Source: an uncultured Prevotella sp.
GTDB taxonomy: Bacteria; Bacteroidota; Bacteroidia; Bacteroidales; Bacteroidaceae
DNA: 55,374 bases
Assembly (NCBI GenBank): GCA_905233425.1
Contig: CAJOEC010000013.1
Location: forward strand, 1-55,374
Reading direction: 5' to 3'
This document shows, one piece after another, positions 49,068 to 55,374 of this stretch. The translations under genes were made by a program, and so were the position numbers. Under the pieces are notes generated by a model. The model saw nothing but the letters and a program-made list of their open reading frames with translations. It made no database searches and was not told where the DNA came from. Position 1 is the stretch's first letter. Every line of letters starts with the position of its first letter.

Positions 49068-52000
49068 TTATTTGCAGAGGACTTTTCTCCCGTTCTCTAT
49101 CACCACTCCATTCCTTCCGCCTGTTGTTGGCTGTCCTTTGAGATTGTATGTTCCTGTTGGCAGCAATCCCGATGTCGGCAAAGCGTCGTGGATGACGGTG
49201 GCAACGTTGATGTATTCGTCGATATTGGCGACGAAGTTGATGTCGTGGATAGTGCTGGTGCCTGTAGTCGATGTGAGTCCGAAGATGGTCTGGCCCATAC
49301 ACACGCTGGGTCGCTCGCCAGTGAAGTTGTCGTAGAGTCCGCTGGTCTTCATGTTGAAGACGATGACCTGTTGCTGCACGCCGTCAAGGGTTATGGTCTG
49401 AGCGCTTTCGGGTGGCACCTGTGAACCACGGTTGGTGCCGTTGAGCCACCACAGGTAACTTGCTCCGCTGTTGGTGCTAAGGTTAGTACCACGAACGACC
49501 AGAAAAATCTGGTCGCTCGCGATGTCGTAGTCGTTCTCCTGCCATTTCATCATCAGGCACACATTGTTGGCTCCCGTGGCATTGACGGTGAACGTGTTGT
49601 TGTCGGTGTCATAGCTGAACTTGCTGGCCTGTACGCGGTTGGTGTCGCCCGTGGTCCAGTCGGTGCAGCGGAAATGGTAGGCGTTGGCCTCAGGATTGTA
49701 GTCCTTCATAAGGCGCACGTAGTAGACGCCCGGGCAGAGTGTGGAGCTGCTGGCCGTCAAGCGTACTACGAACTTCGTCTTTCCCTTTGCCATTGCAGCC
49801 GGTATGGCATACTCCACATTGTAGAAGCCGTTGCTGTCGCTGCCCTTGAAGGCTGTCGGGATGGTGATGTCGGCAATCTTCTGTCCGTCGATGGTGAGTG
49901 TAGCCTGGCGGCCGCGGTCGGCCAGATTGAAGCGGAACATGACGCTGAGGTTCTCCTCTATACCACTATTATTATATAATGTGTACTCTATATATCCGTT
50001 TGCCCGTGCGTCGCGGTAACGCTCGCTGTTGTACATCCCCGTTGAGGAGTCGCTGCTGTGCTTGCTGTCGTGTCCGGCCTCGCTCTGCTGCTCGCCGGGG
50101 GCCACGAAGTCGAGGGTGCGCTGCTCCAGAGCCTCGCGCTCGGCCTCGGTCTTGGCCATGGTGCTGTTGGCGTAGTTCTCGGCGGTCTGCTGGTACCAGT
50201 AGCACATATAGCGCTGGTGGTGGATTTTGTAGAATGGCACGAGTTTCAGCGACGACCACTTGTAGCTGCTCACGTCGGGGCGGCTGACATCGATTACGAA
50301 ACTGAGGTCGACGCTGCGCAAACGCTGTATGCGGTCGAGGACACTGGCACGGTCGCCGATGAGCATTGGCGCGTCGACCAGGCTCTTCGATGTGGCGCGG
50401 CTGCCGGGGGCATGATCCATGCGGCCCTCGCCGCCGTATTCGTTCTGAAGCTTCTCGTAGGGCAGACCGCTGTCGTCACCCTCGGCAAGGGCGGTGGTGG
50501 CGGCACCGAGAAGTATGGGGCCGAATTTGAAGGCTACGTAGTCGGTATAGTTTGGGCATGTCTCGTAGCGCAGTTGCATGTCGAGCATGACATTGATCTT
50601 GTCGCCGGCCTTCCAGTCGCGGGTGATGGTGGCGAAACTGGCCTTGCCAGTCTCGACGGGAGAACCGTCGAGCGCGGTCACGATGTCAATGGTTTCCCCG
50701 TTGACATCGATGCTATAGTTCTTGCCGGCCCACTCCGGGTGGCGTATTGCTATGGTGTAGCTTCCGGCCTTGCCGATGGTCAGCTCGGTGGTGTTGCTGT
50801 TGGGGAAATTGGTCTCCTGGGTGACGATAAAATCATCGCTCACGAGTTTCGACGGGGTGAAGAGGTTCACGTAGAGGGTCTCGCTGCCGTCGTGGGTGTA
50901 GATGAAATGGCCGTACTTGGAATGGTTCTCCATGCCCGTACCCACACAGCACCACATGCCTTGGTTTGGCTGTGAGTAGATGCGGTAGCCCTGGGGGCGC
51001 AGGGTGGTGAAGTAGACATAGCCGCCGGTCGTCGGGTCCTGGGTGGAGAGGATATGGTTCCACATAGTGCCCTCGTAGAAGTCCACATACTTGGCGTCGC
51101 CGGTGCGGTCGGCCAGCATCTCCGACATCTTCAGCATGTTGTTCGAGTTGCACGACTCCGGGCCGTCGAGCTGGTCGATGTAGCGGTTGCTGTTGTCCAC
51201 ACTGAGGAAATGCTCGCCCACGGAGTTTCCGCCTATGCAGACGGTGCGGTTCGTGGCCACGTCCTGCCAGAAGTTCTCGGCGGCTTTCTTGTAGCTGTTC
51301 AGTGTGCTGCTCTGCTCGAATATTCTTTCCATGCCGATGAACTTGGGAACCTGCGTGTTTGCGTGCTTGCCGTCGAGGAATGTCTTGTTGAGCGTCTGCA
51401 TACCGTTGAGCATGGCCTTGTGGGTGTACTTCTTGGCTGCGGTGAGGTACTTGGCGTCGCCGAAGAGCTGGTTGGCGTCGAGCATCGACTCGTTCATGCC
51501 TCCGTGCTCACAGTTGAGGAAATTCTCGAAGTCGCTGGCGTTGACCTTCTGTATGAGGTTCGTGCTCCAGTCGGCCATCTTGCGGAACATCTCCTTGGCC
51601 ACGTCGCTGTTGCCGTAGAGGTAGGCGTCGCGCAGACCGGCCAGAATCTTGTGCTGGACATAGAAAGGCACCCAGCCCCAGTTGTTCTGTATGCCGGAGA
51701 GGTCGCCAGCGTAGAGTTTCTTCCACGAGTCGTTGATGGGCTGTCCGCCGATGAATCCGTAGAGTCCCTCGGTGTTTGTGTCGTAGGCATCCTGACAGTC
51801 CTTCATCACCTTCAGCATGTAGTCCATGCGTTCTTTCAGCTGTGTGCGAGTGGCTTCGTCATGACATGCGGCGTAGGCCAGTGCGAGAGCCGAGAGGTAA
51901 TGGCCGCCGACGTGGCCGCTGAGGTCGAAACCGGCGTCGCCGCCCCAGTTCTTGAAGTTGGGGTGCTTCGTGAGCCACTGGTAGTAGGGCGACGACTTGT

Positions 52001-52232
52001 CGGTGGTCGCTGCCAGTCCGGCCTGGCGCACAAAGGGTGTCAGCAGACGGTCGGTGTCGTACTGCAAGAGCATTTTGATGTTCAGGTCCATGGCCGTCTT
52101 CATGGGGCCGTCGAGCAGTTCAACCTGTTCCAGGTCGAAGTGCTTGGGGTAGAGTTCACTCTGGGCCGAGACACTGGTTGCGACTGATAGCGACAATGCT
52201 GCCGCTACAGAGAATAAGAATGATTTTTTCAT
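49068..52232 (-). CDS. Secreted GH127-type beta-L-arabinofuranosidase
   Basis: A 1054-residue protein from the ATG at 52232, which opens a signal peptide (MKKSFLFSVAAALSLSVATS...SAQ). Residues about 35-600 form the GH127 (DUF1680) (alpha/alpha)6 barrel with a beta domain. The zinc site and nucleophile are recognisable: Glu340 (SVGEHF), Glu359 and Cys361 (GPESCN), Cys428 and Cys429 (WCCVGTG). GH127 enzymes release beta-linked L-arabinofuranose from plant hydroxyproline glycans or pectin side chains. Further beta domains occupy about 650-1000, and the C-terminus (GTYNLKGQPTTGGRNGVVIENGRKVLCK in part) matches the tail of the esterase at 26507. It lies 23 bp downstream of the BspA-like gene. Confidence 0.88.
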   Translation of the reverse strand: MKKSFLFSVAAALSLSVATSVSAQSELYPKHFDLEQVELLDGPMKTAMDLNIKMLLQYDTDRLLTPFVRQAGLAATTDKSSPYYQWLTKHPNFKNWGGDAGFDLSGHVGGHYLSALALAYAACHDEATRTQLKERMDYMLKVMKDCQDAYDTNTEGLYGFIGGQPINDSWKKLYAGDLSGIQNNWGWVPFYVQHKILAGLRDAYLYGNSDVAKEMFRKMADWSTNLIQKVNASDFENFLNCEHGGMNESMLDANQLFGDAKYLTAAKKYTHKAMLNGMQTLNKTFLDGKHANTQVPKFIGMERIFEQSSTLNSYKKAAENFWQDVATNRTVCIGGNSVGEHFLSVDNSNRYIDQLDGPESCNSNNMLKMSEMLADRTGDAKYVDFYEGTMWNHILSTQDPTTGGYVYFTTLRPQGYRIYSQPNQGMWCCVGTGMENHSKYGHFIYTHDGSETLYVNLFTPSKLVSDDFIVTQETNFPNSNTTELTIGKAGSYTIAIRHPEWAGKNYSIDVNGETIDIVTALDGSPVETGKASFATITRDWKAGDKINVMLDMQLRYETCPNYTDYVAFKFGPILLGAATTALAEGDDSGLPYEKLQNEYGGEGRMDHAPGSRATSKSLVDAPMLIGDRASVLDRIQRLRSVDLSFVIDVSRPDVSSYKWSSLKLVPFYKIHHQRYMCYWYQQTAENYANSTMAKTEAEREALEQRTLDFVAPGEQQSEAGHDSKHSSDSSTGMYNSERYRDARANGYIEYTLYNNSGIEENLSVMFRFNLADRGRQATLTIDGQKIADITIPTAFKGSDSNGFYNVEYAIPAAMAKGKTKFVVRLTASSSTLCPGVYYVRLMKDYNPEANAYHFRCTDWTTGDTNRVQASKFSYDTDNNTFTVNATGANNVCLMMKWQENDYDIASDQIFLVVRGTNLSTNSGASYLWWLNGTNRGSQVPPESAQTITLDGVQQQVIVFNMKTSGLYDNFTGERPSVCMGQTIFGLTSTTGTSTIHDINFVANIDEYINVATVIHDALPTSGLLPTGTYNLKGQPTTGGRNGVVIENGRKVLCK

Positions 52233-52255
52233 GACTGTAGTATAGCTATTGGTAA

Positions 52256-53974
52256 TTATTTCTCCACGAAGAGCAGCGAAACCTTGCTCCATGTCTTGTC
52301 GCTGTAGTATCGGGCTTTCGAGCCTTTAGGCACCGCGAAGCGGCAGACGCTTGTTACGCCCTTGAATGAGTTCGACGAGATGCTTGGCGGCAGTGGCGAA
52401 CGGAGATAAACATCCTCCAACGACGTGCATTTTGCGAATGCGTTGCCTCCTATTTTCTTCAATCCTGCCGGCAGCTCCACGTTTCTCAGTGCACTGCAGT
52501 CACGGAATGCCGCACTGCCAATCCTCGTGCAAGCTTGGGGCAGGGTGACGGAGGTCAGCGACAGGCAGCGCTCGAAGGCGTTGTCGTCAATCTCGGTAAG
52601 CGAGACGGGAAGGGCTACGTTGTTCAGCGAAATGCACTCCTTGAATGCTTTTTCGCCGATTGTGCGTACCGACATGGGCAGCTTCACTGTGCGCAGCGAC
52701 GTGCAGTTGCTGAAAGTCTCGCTTTCAATCTTTTCCAAGTGTCCGTTGATGCTCACGCTGTCCAATGTAATGCAATTTCCAAACGCACTACTGCCCACCT
52801 GCTTCACCATTGCCGGAATGACGACCGTCTTCAGACTTGTGCATTCCTCGAAAGCGTTGCTTCCGATACGTGTCAGCGACTCTGGCAGCGTTATCTCTGG
52901 CAGCGACTTGCATCCCCTGAACGAGCCCTTGCCGATGGTGTTGAGTGTTGTGGGCATCTCGACACTGGTCAGGCTGGTGCATCCGCGGAATGCTTCGTTG
53001 CCGATGGATTTCAGCGAGCCTTTCATGGTGACACTCTCAAGTCGGGTGCATCCGTTGAAGGCGTCGCTTCCAAGATTGGCTATGTGGTCGAGGCTGCATG
53101 TCGCAAGGCTTGTGCATTCCTGGAAAGCTCCGTTGCCTATCTCCGTGGCCATGGTCAGGTCGATGTCTGTCAAGGCCTTGCAGCCGTCGAAAGCCATTTT
53201 CCCTATTTTCTCCACCCCCTTCTTTGTTTCCACCTTTTCCAACGATGTGCAGTCGCGGAAAGCCTCATCGCCGACAGCCTTAACCGACGTGGGCAGCACA
53301 ATCTCCGTGAGACGCTCGCAACCCGTAAAGACACCTTCGGAAACCTCGTTTATGCCACACTCCATTGACACGCTCTCCAGTTCCTTGCATCCGCTGAAAG
53401 CATCTTCGTCAATCGTTTTCACCGTTTCGGGTATGGTGATGGTCTTCAGCAATGTACAGCCCTTGAAGGCATTCTTCCCGATGGTGACGAGGCCCTGTGG
53501 CAGTTCCACATTCGTCATGCCGGTGCACTTGCTGAAGGCACCGTCGTCGATTTTCATCAGCGTGGCGGGCATCTTCACCTCCTGTAGCTTTTGGCAACCT
53601 GAGAAACAGTTGCGGCTGACAGATGTCAGCGAGTCGGGCAGCACCACCGTCTCCAGCGTCTTGCAGTCGGCCAGGAACCCTACTGGCAGCTCGCGGCTCT
53701 CGCCTGTGATTACTGCGCTGCTGAGGTCGAGCAGGGTGAGCAGACGGTCGCCTTTGTTCTTCGCCTTTTTCCTGTCGGCAATCTGCTGGATGAGCTTCAG
53801 GTCGTCAGCGTTCAGGGGACCTGAGACGGTTAGCTCGGCCACGGTGAAGCGCACGTCGTCGGTCAGCTTTGTGGCAAGGGTGCCAGGGGCATCCACGCTG
53901 ACGGTGAGCGACTGTGAATAACTAAATGATAGATGACAAACGATGAATGATAAACCTAACAATAAACGTTTCAT
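52256..53974 (-). CDS. BspA-like leucine-rich repeat surface protein
   Basis: A secreted 572-residue protein. The signal peptide is MKRLLLGLSFIVCHLSFSYS, a short beta domain spans about 20-95, and then about 18 tandem LRR_5 repeats of about 23 residues follow. The repeat consensus is close to I-G-x-x-A-F-x-x-C-x-S-L-x-x-V-x-L-P-x-S-L. The repeats run to near the end, which closes with a short beta strand (YYSDKTWSKVSLLF). Proteins of this type bind host or plant ligands on the surface of Tannerella and Prevotella relatives. It carries no clear sorting tail of the DLQGR type. It precedes GH127 in one unit and follows trmB by 38 bp. Confidence 0.85.
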   Translation of the reverse strand: MKRLLLGLSFIVCHLSFSYSQSLTVSVDAPGTLATKLTDDVRFTVAELTVSGPLNADDLKLIQQIADRKKAKNKGDRLLTLLDLSSAVITGESRELPVGFLADCKTLETVVLPDSLTSVSRNCFSGCQKLQEVKMPATLMKIDDGAFSKCTGMTNVELPQGLVTIGKNAFKGCTLLKTITIPETVKTIDEDAFSGCKELESVSMECGINEVSEGVFTGCERLTEIVLPTSVKAVGDEAFRDCTSLEKVETKKGVEKIGKMAFDGCKALTDIDLTMATEIGNGAFQECTSLATCSLDHIANLGSDAFNGCTRLESVTMKGSLKSIGNEAFRGCTSLTSVEMPTTLNTIGKGSFRGCKSLPEITLPESLTRIGSNAFEECTSLKTVVIPAMVKQVGSSAFGNCITLDSVSINGHLEKIESETFSNCTSLRTVKLPMSVRTIGEKAFKECISLNNVALPVSLTEIDDNAFERCLSLTSVTLPQACTRIGSAAFRDCSALRNVELPAGLKKIGGNAFAKCTSLEDVYLRSPLPPSISSNSFKGVTSVCRFAVPKGSKARYYSDKTWSKVSLLFVEK

Positions 53975-54012
53975 AATTCAAGTTTCTTTTTTATGGCCTT
54001 TTGTATAATGTT

Positions 54013-54843
54013 TCATTTTGCGGTGTCCAGTGTGCTTCGCTTCGTGCGGTGGTAGCTTCGGTACTCGTCAAGCGGGATCTCCACGTCGGGTTCGCCCAGT
54101 TCGCCGTTGGAGGGCAGCCCGAACATGATGTACTTGATGTTCAGCCCCCGTTCTAACCACATCTTCTCGTAGTAAGTCTGTATTTCCGAGGCCGCCTCTC
54201 TCCTCAAAATACTCTCCTCTCTCCTCTCTCCTCTCTCCCCAAAATACTCTCCTCTCCCCTCTCTCCTCTCTCCTCTCTCTTCACCATAGAGGTCGTCGGT
54301 GGCAATCAGCGGCTCAATGCCGTTGTGCTTCAGCATGAGGGTGGTGTAGGTGTAGAGGAAGTTCGAGTCGGTCTTCACATGCACTATCCCCCCGTCGCTG
54401 AGGAAACGGCGGTAGCGCTCAAGGAAATATGTCGACGTCAGCCGCTTCCTTGGGTTTTTCATCTGCGGGTCGCTGAAGGTGAGCCATATCTCCTGCACCT
54501 CGTCTGCCGAGAAGAAGCGGTCGATAATCTCGATGTTTGTGCGCAGGAAGGCCACGTTCTTCAGCCCCTCGGCCAGAGCCTGGGTGGCTCCGGTCCACAT
54601 TCGCGCCCCCTTGATGTCCACGCCAATGAAATTACATTCGGGGTGCTTGCGTGCCAGCCCCACGGTGTATTCGCCCTTGCCGCAGCCCAGCTCAAGAACA
54701 ATGGGGTTCCCGTTGCCGAAATACTGCTCGCGCCACTTACCGCGCATGTCAAAAGCCACGTCGCTTACCACCGAATAGGGATATTGGAACACGTTCCCGT
54801 AGGTCTCCATGTCGGCGAACTTTGCCAGTTTTCCTTTGCCCAT
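54013..54843 (-). CDS. trmB: tRNA (guanine-N7-)-methyltransferase
   Basis: TrmB methylates N7 of G46 in tRNA using SAM, 276 residues. Motifs: [23 protein letters not shown] (SAM-binding, key [11 protein letters not shown]), [45 protein letters not shown] and [29 protein letters not shown] is the C-terminal signature. Between the last two lies a run of Arg/Glu/Gly ([20 protein letters not shown]...REESILRRE) absent from the family. It is encoded by CTCTCCTCT repeats at 54196-54282. The enzyme core on both sides is intact, so the insertion probably loops out. Confidence 0.93.
   Translation of the reverse strand: MGKGKLAKFADMETYGNVFQYPYSVVSDVAFDMRGKWREQYFGNGNPIVLELGCGKGEYTVGLARKHPECNFIGVDIKGARMWTGATQALAEGLKNVAFLRTNIEIIDRFFSADEVQEIWLTFSDPQMKNPRKRLTSTYFLERYRRFLSDGGIVHVKTDSNFLYTYTTLMLKHNGIEPLIATDDLYGEERGERREGRGEYFGERGERREESILRREAASEIQTYYEKMWLERGLNIKYIMFGLPSNGELGEPDVEIPLDEYRSYHRTKRSTLDTAK
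54196..54282. repeat. CTCTCCTCT low-complexity repeat inside trmB
   Basis: A pyrimidine run on the plus strand made of CTCTCCTCT units, with two copies of CTCAAAATACTCTCC/CCAAAATACTCTCC embedded. It is in frame in trmB. The reverse-oriented counterpart lies in murB at 25082-25134, and a shorter one in the esterase at 26611-26650. Confidence 0.85.
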
Positions 54844-54894
54844 ATTAATCTATGTGAAGTCGTGATAATATGTCCTTGTTTCGTTCTTTCGGTG

Positions 54895-54926
54895 CAAAGG
54901 TACGAAATATCGGGCGGACTGCCAAA
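54895..54926 (-). promoter_or_regulatory. trmB promoter
   Basis: On the minus strand TTTG (plus CAAA at 54923-54926), a 20-bp spacer, then TACCTTTG (plus 54895-54902). The -33 box falls in the loop of the hairpin at 54909-54939. The leader to the ATG is about 50 nt. Confidence 0.75.
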
Positions 54927-54945
54927 CAATCCGCCCGATTTTTTT
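54909..54945. terminator. Hairpin with T-tract between trmB and the small-peptide gene
   Basis: ATCGGGCGGA (54909-54918) pairs perfectly with TCCGCCCGAT (54930-54939). The T-tract (54939-54945) lies on the plus-strand side, whereas the gene needing a terminator is on the minus strand. On that strand the stem is followed by ATATTTCG, so termination would be weak. Confidence 0.6.
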
Positions 54946-54960
54946 CAAAACAAGCTTTCC

Positions 54961-55161
54961 CTATTCCTCTTCCTCCAGTTCTTCGTATTCCCACACGTCG
55001 CGGCGATACCTTCTTGAGGCTGGGTCAAGCTCGCCATCCTCGTCCACTCCGCCGTAGTCGATGTCCTTGTCTGTCGAGGTGACGCCCTCAGAGGCGCAGA
55101 CGATGGTTGCCGTTCCGATGTATGCCACCATGACCGATGGCTCAATATATGTCTTTTTCAT
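54961..55161 (-). CDS. Small acidic protein, MKKxYIxPS family-like
   Basis: A 66-residue protein of unknown function. The N-terminus MKKTYIEPSVMVAYIGTATI resembles the MKK-x-Y-I-x-P-S opening of short proteins that are abundant in Prevotella and Bacteroides; I know no assigned role. A short hydrophobic patch and a lone Cys (IVCASEG) follow. Then comes an acidic, Asp/Gly-rich segment (STDKDIDYGGVDEDGELD), a basic spot (ASRRYRRD) and an acidic end (VWEYEELEEEE). The AAAGGAGGAC sequence before the ATG is an unusually strong Shine-Dalgarno for this group. It begins 19 bp after the secreted protein's stop, so both are on one transcript. Confidence 0.65.
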   Translation of the reverse strand: MKKTYIEPSVMVAYIGTATIVCASEGVTSTDKDIDYGGVDEDGELDPASRRYRRDVWEYEELEEEE

Positions 55162-55180
55162 CGTATTTGTCCTCCTTTCT
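55162..55180 (-). promoter_or_regulatory. Strong Shine-Dalgarno before the small-peptide gene
   Basis: On the minus strand the 19-bp gap reads AGAAAGGAGGACAAATACG, directly before the ATG. A full AGGAGG, about 9 nt from the start, is uncommon in Bacteroidetes, where AT-rich leaders dominate. It suggests high or independent translation of the small gene. Confidence 0.6.
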
Positions 55181-55374
55181 TTATTTGATGATTACTTTCT
55201 TTCCGTCTTTCACGAACACGCCCTTGCCGGGATTTGCCACGCGGCGACCCTGTAGGTCGTAATAACGGTTATTGTTTGTTGTCTCACGGTTAATGTCACT
55301 GATGCCCGTGCTGTGGCCAAAGGTCATGCTGATGCGCGAGTCGTCACCTTCCACGGAGACGAGTACATCGACGA
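55181..55374 (-). CDS. C-terminal end of a secreted protein (partial)
   Basis: Only the last 64 or so codons are inside the window; the gene continues beyond 55374. Read from the stop TAA at 55181-55183, it ends ...NNNRYYDLQGRRVANPGKGVFVKDGKKVIIK, of which DLQGRRV and DGKKVIIK are the key parts. This is the C-terminal tail found on the esterase (26507) and, in altered form, on GH127 (49068). Upstream, VDVLVSVEGDDSRISMTFG looks like the end of a beta domain. It is probably an extracellular or surface protein; no enzymatic identity can be seen. Confidence 0.7.
   Translation of the reverse strand, partial: VDVLVSVEGDDSRISMTFGHSTGISDINRETTNNNRYYDLQGRRVANPGKGVFVKDGKKVIIK

Noticed and set aside
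51054..52187. 377-codon open frame antisense to GH127
   Set aside because: It is a shadow of the GH127 gene caused by GC-rich codon positions. It has no recognisable domain and no promoter.
52425..53921. 498-codon open frame antisense to the LRR protein
   Set aside because: It mirrors the periodic LRR coding sequence, and its product is a repetitive Ser/Leu-rich peptide.

Overview
The window looks like a chromosomal segment of a Prevotella-like Bacteroidales bacterium. Evidence: Bacteroidetes-type promoters (TTTG, then 19-20 bp, then TAnnTTTG) precede many genes. Ribosome binding sites are AT-rich. The gene content is typical of the order: BspA-like leucine-rich repeats, a GH127 arabinofuranosidase, a PL1 lyase with a dockerin-like tail, lipoproteins, DHHW/AlgI O-acetylation genes, and extracellular proteins ending in a 'DLQGR...NGRKV.K' motif. 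No species can be named from sequence alone.

Layout. 1-2.6 kb: a secreted protein with half a dockerin, then about 1.3 kb of intergenic repeats. 2.6-5.4 kb: housekeeping genes rplY, pth, an S4-domain RNA-binding protein and a Na+/Ca2+ exchanger. 5.4-20.1 kb: a minus-strand, visibly AT-richer exopolysaccharide/O-antigen locus. It holds acetyltransferases, five glycosyltransferases, a flippase, a polymerase/ligase, a pyruvyltransferase-ferredoxin fusion, a radical SAM enzyme and a WecA-like initiating transferase. 20.5-28.3 kb: queF, the PL1 lyase, a PhnP-like hydrolase, murB, a DUF4348 lipoprotein, two tRNAs (Arg-CCG, Val-CAC) and a CE1-like esterase. 28.6-35.8 kb: glyS, an FKBP lipoprotein, ribH, a TPR membrane protein, recF, a DciA-like gene, purM and a TPM lipoprotein. 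35.8-37.7 kb: a type I pullulanase lipoprotein. 38.3-49.0 kb: a minus-strand run of dxr, rseP, a putative porin, a HicB-like regulator, an SGNH hydrolase, an AlgI-type MBOAT and two DHHW proteins. 49-55.4 kb: GH127 arabinofuranosidase, a BspA-like LRR protein, trmB, a small acidic peptide gene and the 3' end of a secreted protein.

How the genes work together. The EPS locus carries most functions for lipid-linked repeat assembly: initiation by the WecA-like enzyme, elongation by the glycosyltransferases, O-acetylation, pyruvylation, flipping and polymerisation. It lacks chain-length and export genes in this window. The AlgI/DHHW/SGNH set probably forms a second, envelope-level O-acetylation system. 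The lyase, arabinofuranosidase, esterase and pullulanase point to plant and storage glycan degradation.

The most unusual signal is the repeat content. At least eight distinct families of short palindromic or low-complexity repeats occupy the gaps between genes. Several appear to have entered reading frames without breaking them: the 3' end of pth, the 5' end of the S4 gene, and internal or C-terminal segments of murB, trmB, the esterase, the pullulanase and a DHHW protein. This pattern of intergenic repeats colonising protein-coding sequence is the observation most worth following up.
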